A stretch of 64,000 nucleotides of DNA from NCBI GenBank assembly GCA_020152595.1, contig JAIGNY010000323.1, forward strand, positions 18,812 to 82,811, in the 5' to 3' direction. This DNA is from Chiridota heheva (lineage: Eukaryota > Echinodermata > Holothuroidea > Apodida > Chiridotidae). The notes beneath the pieces were generated by a model. That model did no database searches and was not told the DNA's origin. It worked only from the letters and a program-made list of their open reading frames with translations. Positions 24,184 to 36,284 of this stretch are shown here, piece after piece; the first letter of the stretch is position 1, and every line of letters begins with the position of its first letter. The position numbers and the translations under genes are program-made.

Positions 24184-27100
24184 TGGCATGTTTAGCATAT
24201 TTGGCTCTGTCTTGCTCCGTTTGGTTCTGTCTGGCTCTGTTTGGCATGTTTAGCATGTTTGGTTCTGTCTGGCTCTGTTTGGCATGTTTAGCATGTTTGG
24301 CTCTGTCTTGCTCCGTTTGGTTCTGTCTGGCTCTGTTTGGCATGTGTAGCATGTTTGGTTCTGTCTGGCTCTGTTTGGCATGTTTGGCTCTGTCTTGCTC
24401 TGTTTGGCATGTTTAGCATGTTTGGCTCTGTCTTGCTCTGTCTGGCTCTGTTTGGTATGTTTAGCATGTTTCGCTCTGTCTTGCTCTGTTTGGCTCTGTC
24501 TTGCTCTGTTTGGTTCTGTCTGGCTCTGTTTGGTATGTTTAGCATGTTTGGCTCTGTCTTGCTCCGTTTGGTTCTGTCTGGCTCTGTTTGGCATGTTTAG
24601 CATGTTTGGCTCTGTCTTGCTCTGTTTGGTTCTGTCTGGCTCTGTTTGGCATGTTTGGCATGTTTGGCTCTGTCTTGCTCCGTTTGGTTCTGTCTGGCTT
24701 TGTTTGGCATGTTTAGCATGTTTGGCTCTGTCTTGCTCCGTTTGGTTCTGTCTGGCTCTGTTTGGCATGTTTAGCATGTTTGGCTCTGTCTTGCTCTGCA
24801 TGGTTCTGTTTGGCATGTTTAACATGTTTGGCTCTGTCTTGCTCCGTTTGGTTCTGTCTGGCTCTGTCTGGCTCTGTTTGGCATGTTTAGCATGTTTAGC
24901 ATGTTTGGCTCTGTCTTGCTCCGTTTGGTTCTGTCTGGCTCTGTTTGGCATGTTTAGCATGTTTGGTTCTGTCTTGCTCTGTATGGTTCTGTTTGGCATG
25001 TTTATCATGTTTGGCTCTGTTTTGCTCCGTTTGGTTCTGTCTGGCACTGTTTGGTTCTGTCTGGCTCTGTTTGGCTCTGTCTGGCTCTGTTTAGCATGTT
25101 TGGTTCTGTCTTGCTCTGTTTGGTTCTGTCTGGCTCTGTTTGGCTCTGTCTGGCTCTGTTTGGTTCTGTCTGGCTCTGTTTGGTATGTTTAGCATGTTTG
25201 GTTCTGTCTTGCTCTGTTTGGTTCTGTCTGGCTCTGTTTGGCTCTGTCTGGTTCTGTTTGGTTCTGTCTGGCTCTGTTTGGCTCTGTCTTGCACCGTTTG
25301 GTTCTGTCTGGCTCTGTTTGGTATGTTTAGCATGTTTCGCTCTGTCTTGCTCCGTTTGGTTCTGTCTGGCTCTGTTTGCCATGTTTAGCATGTTTGGTTC
25401 TGTCTTGCTCTGTTTGGTTCTGTCTGGCTCTGTTTTGCTCTGTCTGGCTCTGTTTAGCATGTTTGGCTCTGTCTTGCTCTGTTTGGTTCTGTCTGGCTCT
25501 GTTTAGCATGTTTGGTTCTGTCTGACTCTGTTTGGAATGTTTAGCATGTTTGGCTCTGTCTTTCTCCGTTTGGTTCTGTCTGGCTCTGTTTGGTATGTTT
25601 AGCATGTTTGGTTCTGTCTGGCTCTGTTTGGCTTGTTTAGCATGTTTGGTTCTGTTTTGCTCCGTTTGGTTCTGTCTGGCTCTGTTTGGCATGTTTAGCA
25701 TGTTTGGTTCTGTCTTGCTCTGTCTGGCTCTGTTTGGCATGTTTAGCATGTTTGGTTATGTCTTGCTCTGTCTAGCTCTGTTTGGCATGTTTAGCATGTT
25801 TGGCTCTGTCTTGCTCCTCTGTCTGGCTCTGTTTGGCTTGTTTAGCATGTTTGGCTCTGTCTTGCTCTGTTTGGCTCTGTTTGGCTTGTTTAGCATGTTT
25901 GGCTCTGTCTGGCTCTGTTTGGCTCTGTCTGGCTCTGTTTGGCTTGTTTAGCATGTTTGGCTCTCTTTTGCTTTGTTTGGCTCTGTCTGGCTCTGTTTGG
26001 TATGTTTAGCATGTTTGGCTCTGTCTTGCTCTGTTTGGTTCTGTCTTGCTCTGTTTGGCATGTTTAGCATGTTTGGCTCTGTCTTGCTCTGTTTGGTTCT
26101 GTCTGGCTCTGTTTGGCTTGTCGAGCATGTTTGGCTCTGTCTTGCTCTGTTTGGTTCTGTCTGGCTCTGTTTGGTATGTTTAGTATGTTTGGCTCTGTCT
26201 TGCTCTGTTTGGTTCTGTCTGGCTCTGTTTGGCTTGTCGAGCATGTTTGGCTCTGTCTTGCTCTGTTTGGTTCTGTCTGGCTCTGATTAGCATGTTTGGC
26301 TCTGTCTTGCTCTGTTTGGTTCTGTCTGGCTCTGTTTGGTTATGTTTGGCTCTGTTTGGTATGTTTAGCATGTTTGGCTCTGTCTTGCTCTGTTTGGTTC
26401 TGTCTTGCTCAGTTTGGTTCTGTCTGGCTCTGTTTGGTATGTTTAGCATGTTTGGTTCTGTCTTGCTCTGTTTGGTATGTTTAGCATGTTTGGTTCTGTC
26501 TGGCTCTGTTTGGCATGTTTAGCATGTTTGGCTCTGTCTTGCTATGTTTGGTTCTGTCTTGCTCAGCTTGGTTCTGTCTGGCTCTGTTTGGTATGTTTAG
26601 CATGTTTGGTTCTGTCTGGCTCTGTTTGGTATGTTTAGCATGTTTGGCTCTGTGTTGCTCTGTTTGGTTCTGTCTGGCTCTGCTTGGTATGTTTAGCATG
26701 TTTGGCTCTGTCGTGCTCTGTTTGGTTCTGTCTGGCTCTGTTTGGCTCTGTCTGGCTCTGTTTGGTATGTTTAGCATGTTTGGTTCTGTCTTGCTCTGTT
26801 TGGTATGTTTAGCATGTTTGGTTCTGTCTGGCTCTGTTTGGCATGTTTAGCATGTTTGGCTCTGTCTTGCTATGTTTGGTTCTGTCTTGCTCAGCTTGGT
26901 TCTGTCTGGCTCTGTTTGGTATGTTTAGCATGTTTGGTTCTGTCTGGCTCTGTTTGGTATGTTTAGCATGTTTGGCTCTGTGTTGCTCTGTTTGGTTCTG
27001 TCTGGCTCTGCTTGGTATGTTTAGCATGTTTGGCTCTGTCGTGCTCTGTTTGTTCTGTCTGGCTCTGTTTGGCTCTGTCTGGCTCTGTTTGGTATGTTTA

Positions 27101-27592
27101 GCTTGTTTGACTCTGTCTTGCTCTGTTTGGTTCTGTCTGGCTCTGTTTGGCATGTTTAGCATGTTTGGCTCTGTCTTGCTCTGTTTGGTTCTGTCTGGCT
27201 CTGTTTGGCATGTTTAGCATGTTTGGCTCTGTCTTGCTCTGTTTGGTTCTGTTTGGCATGTTTAGCATGTTTAGCATGTTTAGTTCTGTCTTGCTCCGTT
27301 TGGATCTGTCTGGCTCTGTTTAGCATGTTTGGCTCTGTCTTGCTCCGTTTGGTTCTGTCTGGCTCTGTTTGGCATGTGTAGCATGTTTGGTTCTGTCTTG
27401 CTCTGTATGGTTCTGTTTGGTATGTTTAGCATGTTTGGCTCTGTGTTGCTCTGTTTGGTTCTGTCTGGCTCTGCTTGGCATGTTTAGCATGTCTGACTCT
27501 GTCTTACTCCGTTTGGTTCTGTCTGGCTCTTTTTGGCATGTGTAGCATGTTTGGCTCTGTCTTGCTGCGCTTGGATCTGTCTGGCTCTGTTT
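24184..27592 (+). repeat. 3.41-kb higher-order duplication, second copy
   Basis: Collinear with 20775-24183. Differences seen by eye include GGCAGGTTTAGC against GGCATGTTTAGC (22329 and 25738) and loss of one G pair near 27050. Such low divergence indicates a recent event or an assembly duplication. Confidence 0.88.
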
Positions 27593-30500
27593 GGCATGTG
27601 TAGCATGTTTGGTTCTGTCTGGCTCTGTTTGGCATGTTTAGCATGTTTGGTTCTGTCTTGCTCTGTATGGTTCTGTTTGGCATGTGTAGCATGTTTGGTT
27701 CTGTTTGGCTCTCTTTGGAATGTTTAGCATGTTTGGCTCTGTCTTGCTCTGTTTGGTTCGGTCTGGCTCTGTTTGGCATGTTTAGCATGTTTAGCATGTT
27801 TGGCTCTGTCTTGCTCCGTTTGGTTCTGTCTGGCTCTGTTTGGTATGTTTAGCATGTTTGGCTCTGTCTTGCTCTGTTTGGTTCTGTCAGGCTCTGTTTG
27901 GCATGTGTAGCATGTTTGGTTCTCTCTGGCTCTGTTTGGCATGTTTAGCATGTTTGGTTCTGTCTTGCTCCGTTTGGTTCTGTCTGGCTCTGTTTGGTAT
28001 GTTTAGCAAGTTTGGCTCTGTCTTGCTCTGTTTGGTTCTGTCTGGCTCTTTTTGGCTCTGTCTGGCTCTGTTTGGTATGTTTAGCATGTTTGGCTCTGTC
28101 TTGCTCTGTTTGGTTCTGTCTGGCTCTTTTTGGTTCTGTCTGGCTCTGTGTGGCATGTTTAGCATGTTTGGTTCTGTCTTGCTCTGTATGGTTCTGTTTG
28201 GCATGTTTAGCATGTTTGGCTCTGCTTTGCTCCGTTTGGTTCTGTCTGGCACTGTTTGGTTCTGTCTGGCTCTGTTTGGCTCTGTCTGGCTCTGTTTGGT
28301 ATGTTTAGCATGTTTGGCTCTGTCTTGCTCTGTTTGGTTCCGTCTGGCTCTGTTTGGCTCTGTCTGGCTCTGTTTGGTATGTTTAGCATGTTTGGCTCTG
28401 TCTTGCTCTGTTTGGTTCTGTTTGGTTCTGTCTGGCTCTGTTTAGCATGTTTGGCTCTGTCTTGCTCCGTTTGGTTCTGTCTGGCTCTATTTGGCATGTT
28501 TAGCATGTTTAGCATGTTTGGTTCTGTCTTGCTCCGTTTGGTTCTGTCTGGCTCTGTTTAGCATGTTTGGTTCTGTCTTGCTCTGTATGGTTCTGTTTGG
28601 CATGTTTAGCATGTTTGGCTCTGTTTTGCTCCGTTTGGTTCTGTCTGGCACTGTTTGGTTCTGTCTGGCTCTGTTTGGCTCTGTCTGGCTCTGTTTAGCA
28701 TGTTTGGCTCTCTCTTGCTCTGTTTGGTTCTGTTTGGCTCTGTCTTGCTCTGTTTGGTTCTGTCTGGCTCTGTTTGGTATGTTTAGCATGTTTGGTTCTG
28801 TCTTGCTCTGTTTGGTTCTGTCTGGCTCTGTTTGGCATGTTTAGCATGTTTGGCTTTGTCTTGCTCCGTTTGGTTCTGTCTGGCTCTGTTTGGTATGTTT
28901 AGCATGTTTGGCTCTGTCTTGCTCCGTTTGGTTCTGTCTGGCTCTGTTTGGTATGTTTAGCATGTTTGGCTCTGTCTTGCTCTGTTTGGTTCTGTCTGGC
29001 TCTGTTTGGCATGTTTAGCATATTTGGTTCTGTCTTGCTCCGTTTGGTTCTGTCTGGCTCTGTTTGGTATGTTTAGCATGTTTGGCTTTGTCTTGCTCCG
29101 TTTGGTTCTGTCTGGCTCTGTTTGGTATGTTTAGCATGTTTGGCTTTGTCTTGCTCCGTTTGGTTCTGTCTGGCTCTGTTTGGTATGTTTAGCATGTTTG
29201 GCTCTGTCTTGCTCTGTTTGGTTCTGTCTGGTTCTGTTTGGCTCTGTCTGGCTCTGTTTGGTTCTGTCTTGCTCTGTTTGGTATGTTTAGCATGTTTGGC
29301 TCTGTCTTGCTCCGTTTGGTTCTGTCTTGCTCTGTTTGGTATGTTTAGCATGTTTGACTCTGTCTTGCCCTGTTTGGTTCTGTGTGGCTCTGTTTGGCTC
29401 TGTCTGGCTCTGTTTGGTATGTTTAGCATGTTTGGCTCTGTCTTGCTCTGTTTGGTTCTGTCTGGCTCTGTCTGGCTCTGTTTGGTATGTTTAGCATGTT
29501 TGGCTCTGTCTTGCTCTGTTTGGTTCTGTCTGGCTCTGTCTGGCTCTGTTTAGCATGTTTGGCTCTGTCTTGCTCCGTTTGGTTCTGTCTGGCTCTGTTT
29601 GGCATGTTTAGCATGTTTAGCATGTTTGGTTCTGTCTTGCTCCGTTTGGTTCTGTCTGGCTCTGTTTGGCATGTTTAGCATGTTTGGTTCTGTCTTGCTC
29701 TGTATGGTTCTGTTTTACATGTTTAGCATGTTTGGCTCTGTTTTGCTCCGTTTGGTTCTGTCTGGCACTGTTTGGTTCTGTCTGGCTCTGTTTGGCTCTG
29801 TCTGGCTCTGTTTGGTATGTTTAGCATGTTTGGCTCTGTCTTGCTCTGTTTGGTTCCGTCTGGCTCTGTTTGGCTCTGTCTGGCTCTGTTTGGTATGTTT
29901 AGCATGTTTGGCTCTGTCTTGCTCTGTTTGGTTCTGTCTGGCTCTGTTTGGCATGTTTAGCATGTTTGGCTCTGTCTTGCTCCGTTTGGTTCTGTCTTGC
30001 TCTGTTTGGCATGTTTAGCATGTTTAGCATGTTTGGTTCTGTCTTGCTCCGTTTGGTTCTGTCTGGCTCTGTTTGGCATGTTTGGTTCTGTCTTGCTCTG
30101 TATGGTTCTGTTTGGCATGTTTAGCATGTTTGGCTCTGTTTTGCTCCGTTTGGTTCTGTCTGGCACTGTTTGGTTCTGTCTGGCTCTGTGTGGCTCTGTC
30201 TGGCTCTGTTTAGCATGTTTGGCTCTGTCTTGCTCTGTTTGGTTCTGTTTGGCTCTGTCTTGCTCTGTTTGGTTCTGTCTGGCTCTGTTTGGTATGTTTA
30301 GCATGTTTGGCTCTGTCTTGCTCTGTTTGGTTCTGTCTTGCTCAGTTTGGTTCTGTCTGGCTCTGTTTGGTATGTTTAGCATGTTTGGTTCTGTCTTGCT
30401 CTGTTTGGTATGTTTAGCATGTTTGGCTCTGTCTTGCTATGTTTGGTTCTGTCTTGCTCAGTTTGGTTCTGTCTGGCTCTGTTTGGTATGTTTAGCATGT

Positions 30501-33025
30501 TTGGTTCTGTCTGGCTCTGTTTGGTATGTTTAGCATGTTTGGCTCTGTGTTGCTCTGTTTGGTTCTGTCTGGCTCTGTTTGGCTCTGTCTGGCTCTGTTT
30601 GGTATGTTTAGCATGTTTGGCTCTGTCTTGCTCTGTTTGGTTCTGTCTGGCTCTGTTTGGCATGTTTAGCTCTGTCTTGCTCTGTTTGGTTCTGTCTGGC
30701 TCTGTTTGGCATGTTTAGCATGTTTGGCTCTGTCTTGCTCTGTTTGGTTCTGTCTGGCTCTGTTTGGCATGTTTAGCATGTTTAGCATGTTTGGTTCTGT
30801 CTTGCTCCGTTTGGTTCTGTCTGGCTCTGTTTGGTATGTTTAGCATGTTTGGCTCTGTCTTGCTCCGTTTGGTTCTGTCTTGCTCTGTTTGGTTCTGTCT
30901 GGCTCTGTTTGGTTCTGTCTGGCTCTGTTTAGCATGATTGGCTCTGTCTTGCTCCGTTTGGTTCTGTCGGGCTCTGTTTGGCATGTGTAGCATGTTTGGT
31001 TCTGTCTGGCTCTGTTTGGCATGTTTAGCATGTTTGGTTCTGTCTTGCTCTGTATGGTTCTGTTTGGTATGTTTAGCATGTTTGGCTCTGTGTTGCTCTG
31101 TTTGGTTCTGTCTGGCTCTGTTGGCATGTTTAGCATGTCTGACTGTGTCTTGCTCCGTTTGGTTCTGTTTGGCATGTGTAGCATGTTTGGCTCTGTCTTG
31201 CTGCGCTTGGTTCTGTCTGGCTCTGTTTAGCATGTTTGGCTCTGTCTTGCTCTGTTTGGTTCTGTCTTGCTCAGTTTGGTTCTGTCTGGCTCTGTTTGGT
31301 ATGTTTAGCATGTTTGGTTCTGTCTTGCTCTGTTTGGTATGTTTAGCATGTTTGGCTCTGTCTTGCTATGTTTGGTTCTGTCTTGCTCAGTTTGGTTCTG
31401 TCTGGCTCTGTTTGGTATGTTTAGCATGTTTGGTTCTGTCTGGCTCTGTTTGGTATGTTTAGCATGTTTGGCTCTGTGTTGCTCTGTTTGGTTCTGTCTG
31501 GCTCTGCTTGGTATGTTTAGCATGTTTGGCTCTGTCTTGCTCTGTTTGGTTCTGTCTGGCTCTGTTTGGCTCTGTCTGGCTCTGTCTGGCTCTGTTTGGT
31601 ATGTTTAGCATGTTTGGCTCTGTCTTGCTCTGTTTGGTTCTGTCTGGCTCTGTTTGGCATGTTTAGCATGTTTGGCTCTGTCTTGCTCTGTTTGGTTCTG
31701 TCTGGCTCTGTTTGGCATGTTTAGCATGTTTGGCTCTGTCTTGCTCTGTTTGGTTCTGTCTGGCTCTGTTTGGCATGTTTGGCATGTTTAGCATGTTTGG
31801 CTCTGTCTTGCTCTGTTTGGTTCTGTCTGGCTCTGTTTGGCTCTGTCTGGCTCTGTTTGGTTCTGTCTGGCTCTGTTTGGCTCTGTCTGGCTCTGTTTGG
31901 TTCTGTCTGGCTCTGTTTAGCATGTTTGGCTCTGTCTTGCTCCGTTTGGTTCTGTCGGGCTCTGTTTGGCATGTGTAGCATGTTTGGTTCTGTCTGGCTC
32001 TGTTTGGCATGTTTGGTTCTGTCTTGCTCTGTATGGTTCTGTTTGGTATGTTTAGCATGTTTGGCTCTGTGTTGCTCTGTTTGGTTCTGTCTGGCTCTGC
32101 TTGGCATGTTTAGCATGTCTGACTGTGTCTTGCTCCGTTTGGTTCTGTTTGGCATGTGTAGCATGTTTGGCTCTGTCTTGCTGCGCTTGGTTCTGTCTGG
32201 CTCTGTTTAGCATGTTTGGCTCTGTCTTGCTCCGTTTGGTTCTGTCTGGCTCTGTTTGGCATGTGTAGCATGCTTGGTTCTGTCTGGCTCTGTTTGGCAT
32301 GTTTAGCATGTTTGGTTCTGTCTTGCTCTGTATGGTTCTGTTTGGCATGTGTAGCATGTATGGTTCTGTCTGGCTCTGTTTGGAATGTTTAGCATGTTTG
32401 GCTCTGTCTTGCTCTGTTTGGTTCGGTCTGGCTCTGTTTGGCATGTTTAGCATGTTTAGCATGTTTGGTTCTGTCTGGCTCCGTTTGGTTCTGTCCGGCT
32501 CTGTTTGGTATGTTTAGCATGTTTGGCTCTGTCTTGCTCTGTTTGGTTCTGTCAGGCTCTGTTTGGCTCTGTTTGGCATGTGTAGCATGTTTGGTTCTCT
32601 CTGGCTCTGTTTGGCATGTTTAGCATGTTTGGTTCTGTCTGGCTCTGTTTGGTATGTTTAGCATGTTTGGTTCTGTCTTGCTCCGTTTGGTCCTGTCTGG
32701 CTCTGTTTGGTATGTTTAGCATGTTTGGCTCTGTCTTGCTCTGTTTGGTTCTGTCTGGCTCTTTTTGGCTCTGTCTGGCTCTGTTTGGTATGTTTAGCAT
32801 GTTTGGCTCTGTCTTGCTCTGTTTGGTTCTGTCTGGCTCTGTTTGGCATGTTTAGCATGTTTGGCTCTGTCTTGCTCTGTTTGGTTCTGTCTGGCTCTGT
32901 TTGGCATGTTTAGCATGTTTGGCTTTGTCTTGCTCCGTTTGGTTCTGTCTGGGTCTGTTTGGTATGTTTAGCATGTTTGGCTCTGTCTTGCTCCGTTTGG
33001 TTCTGTCTGGCTCTGTTTGGTATGT

Positions 33026-33960
33026 TTAGCATGTTTGGCTCTGTCTTGCTCTGTTTGGTTCTGTCTGGCTCTGTTTGGCATGTTTAGCATGTTTGGTTTT
33101 GTCTTGCTCCGTTTGGTTCTGTCTGGCTCTGTTTGGTATGTTTAGCATGTTTGGATCTGTCTTGCTCTGTTTGGTTCTGTCTGGCTCTGTTTGGCTCTGT
33201 CTGGCTCTGTTTGGTTCTGTCTTGCTCTGTTTGGTATGTTTAGCATGTTTGGCTCTGTCTTGCTCCGTTTGGTTCTGTCTTGCTCTGTTTGGTATGTTTA
33301 GCATGTTTGGCTCTGTATTGCCCTGTTTGGTTCTGTCTGGCTCTGTTTGGCTCTGTCTGGCTCTGTTTGGTATGTTTAGCATGTTTGGCTCTGTCTTGCT
33401 CTGTTTGGTTCTGTCTGGCTCTGTTTGGCTCTGTCTGGCTCTGTTTGGTATGTTTAGCATGTTTGGCTCTGTCTTGCTCTGTTTGGTTCTGTCTGGCTCT
33501 GCTTAGCATGTTTGGCTCTGTCTTGCTCCGTTTGGTTCTGTCTGGCTCTGTTTGGCATGTTTAGCATGTTTGGTTCTGTCTTGCTCCGTTTGGTTCTGTC
33601 TGGCTCTGTTTAGCATGTTTGTTTCTGTCTTGCTCTGTATGGTTCTGTTTGGCATGTTTAGCATGTTTGGCTCTGTTTTGCTCCGTTTGGTTTTGTCTGG
33701 CACTGTTTGGTTCTGTCTGGCTCTGTTTGGCTCTGTCTGGCTCTGTTTGGTATGTTTAGCATGTTTGGCTCTGTCTTGCTCTGTTTGGTTCCGTCTGGCT
33801 CTGTTTGGCTCTGTCTGGCTCTGTTTGGTATGTTTAGCATGTTTGGCTCTGTCTGGCTCTGTTTGGTTCTGTCTGGCTCTGTTTGGCATGTTTAGCATGT
33901 TTGGCTCTGTCTTGCTCCGTTTGGTTCTGTCTGGCTCTGTTTGGCATGTTTAGCATGTTT
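33026..33960 (+). repeat. ~1-kb higher-order duplication, first copy
   Basis: Monomer-variant order matches 34017-34960 at an offset of 991 bp that grows to 1000 bp, including GTATTGCCCTGTTTGG (33316 and 34307) and CATGTTTGTTTCTG (about 33615 and 34615). Confidence 0.85.
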
Positions 33961-34016
33961 AGCATGTTTGGCTCTGTCTTGCTCCGTTTGGTTCTGTCTG
34001 GCTCTGTTTGGTATGT

Positions 34017-34960
34017 TTAGCATGTTTGGCTCTGTCTTGCTCTGTTTGGTTCTGTCTGGCTCTGTTTGGCATGTTTAGCATGTTTGGTTTTGTCTTGCTC
34101 CGTTTGGTTCTGTCTGGCTCTGTTTGGTATGTTTAGCATGTTTGGCTCTGTCTTGCTCTGTTTGGTTCTGTCTGGCTCTGTTTGGCTCTGTCTGGCTCTG
34201 TTTGGTTCTGTCTTGCTCTGTTTGGTATGTTTAGCATGTTTGGCTCTGTCTTGCTCCGTTTGGTTCTGTCTTGCTCTGTTTGGTATGTTTAGCATGTTTG
34301 GCTCTGTATTGCCCTGTTTGGTTCTGTCTGGCTCTGTTTGGCTCTGTCTGGCTCTGTTTGGTATGTTTAGCATGTTTGGCTCTGTCTTGCTCTGTTTGGT
34401 TCTGTCTGGCTCTGTTTGGCTCTGTCTGGCTCTGTTTGGTATGTTTAGCATGTTTGGCTCTGTCTTGCTCTGTTTGGTTCTGTCTGGCTCTGTTTGGCAT
34501 GTTTAGCATGTTTGGCTCTGTCTTGCTCCGTTTGGTTCTGTCTGGCTCTGTTTGGCATGTTTAGCATGTTTGGTTCTGTCTTGCTCCGTTTGGTTCTGTC
34601 TGGCTCTGTTTAGCATGTTTGTTTCTGTCTTGCTCTGTATGGTTCTGTTTGGCATGTTTAGCATGTTTGGCTCTGTTTTGCTCCGTTTGGTTTTGTCTGG
34701 CACTGTTTGGTTCTGTCTGGCTCTGTTTGGCTCTGTCTGGCTCTGTTTGGTATGTTTAGCATGTTTGGCTCTGTCTTGCTCTGTTTGGTTCCGTCTGGCT
34801 CTGTTTGGCTCTGTCTGGCTCTGTTTGGTATGTTTAGCATGTTTGGCTCTGTCTTGCTCCGTTTGGTTCTGTCTGGCTCTGTTTGGCATGTTTAGCATGT
34901 TTAGCATGTTTGGTTCTGTCTTGCTCCGTTTGGTTCTGTCTGGCTCTGTTTGGCATGTTT
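34017..34960 (+). repeat. ~1-kb higher-order duplication, second copy
   Basis: Collinear partner of 33026-33960. The offset change from 991 to 1000 bp reflects a small decamer-scale indel near 33500 and 34495. Confidence 0.85.
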
Positions 34961-35482
34961 AGCATGTTTGGTTCTGTCTTGCTCTGTATGGTTCTGTTTG
35001 GCATGTTTAGCATGTTTGGCTCTGTTTTGCTCCGCTTGGTTCTGTCTGGCACTGTTTGGTTCTGTCTGGCTCTTTTTGGCTCTGTCTGGCTCTGTTTAGC
35101 ATGTTTGGCTCTGTCTTGCTCTGTTTGGTTCTGTCTGGCTCTGTTTGGCTTGTTTAGCATGTTTGGCTCTGTCTTGCTATGTTTGGTTCTGTCTGGCTCT
35201 GTTTAGCATGTCTGGCTCTGTCTTGCTCTGTTTGGTTCTGTCTGGCTCTGTTTGGCATGTTTAGCATGTTTGGCTCTGTCTTGCTCCGTTTGGTTCTGTC
35301 TGGCTCTGTTGGAATGTTTAGCATGTTTGGCTCTGTCTTGCTCTGTTTGGTTCTGTCTGGCTCTGTTTGGAATGTTTAGCATGTTTGGCTCTGTCTTGCT
35401 CTGCTTGGTTCTGTCTGGCTCTGTTTGGAATGTTTAGCATGTTTGGCTCTGTCTTGCTCAGTTTGGTTCTGTCTGGCTCTGT

Positions 35483-36284
35483 TTGGCATGTTTAGCATGT
35501 TTGGCTCTGTCTTGCTCTGTTTGGTTCTGTCTGGCTCTGTTTGGCATGTTTAGCATGTTTGGCTCTGTCTTGCTCCGTTTGGTTCTGTCTGGCTCTGTTG
35601 GAATGTATAGCATGTTTGGCTCTGTCTTGCTCTGTTTGGTTCTGTCTGGCTCTGTTTGGAATGTTTAGCATGTTTGGCTCTGTCTTGCTCTGTTTGGTTC
35701 TGTCTGGCTCTGTTTGGAATGTTTAGCATGTTTGGCTCTGTCTTGCTCTGTTTGGTTCTGTCTGGCTCTGTTTGGCTTGTCGAGCATGTTTGGCTCTGTC
35801 TTGCTCTGTTTGGTTCTGTCTTGCTCTGTTTGGCATGTTTAGCATGTTTGGCTCTGTCTTGCTCTGTTTGGTTCTGTCTGGCTCTGTTTGGCATGTTTAG
35901 CATGTTTGGCTCTGTCTTGCTCCGTTTGGTTCTGTCTGGCTCTGTTTGGAATGTATAGCATGTTTGGCTCTGTCTTGCTCTGTTTGGTTCTGTCTGGCTC
36001 TGTTTGGAATGTTTAGCATGTTTGGCTCTGTCTTGCTCTGTTTGGTTCTGTCTGGCTCTGTTTAGCATGTTTGGCTCTGTCTTGCTCCGTTTGGTTCTGT
36101 CTGGCTCTGTTGGAATGTTTAGCATGTTTGGCTCTGTCTTGCTCTGTTTGGTTCTGTCTTGCTCAGTTTGGTTCTGTCTGGCTCTGTTTGGTATGTTTAG
36201 CATGTTTGGTTCTGTCTGGCTCTGGTTGGTATGTTTAGCATGTTTGGCTCTGTCTTGCTCAGTTTGGTTCTGTCTGGCTCTGTT
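35483..36284 (+). repeat. ~0.8-kb higher-order duplication within the 58-bp array
   Basis: Variant order (GTTGGAATGT, CTTGTCGAGCATG and neighbours) recurs 801 bp downstream in 36284-36800. Confidence 0.75.

Noticed and set aside
24250-25047. 265-codon minus-strand Q/N/R/K-rich ORF as a prion-like or nucleic-acid-binding protein
   Set aside because: It is a run of the 58-bp satellite. The frame shifts each unit, and similar frames appear all over the array on both strands.
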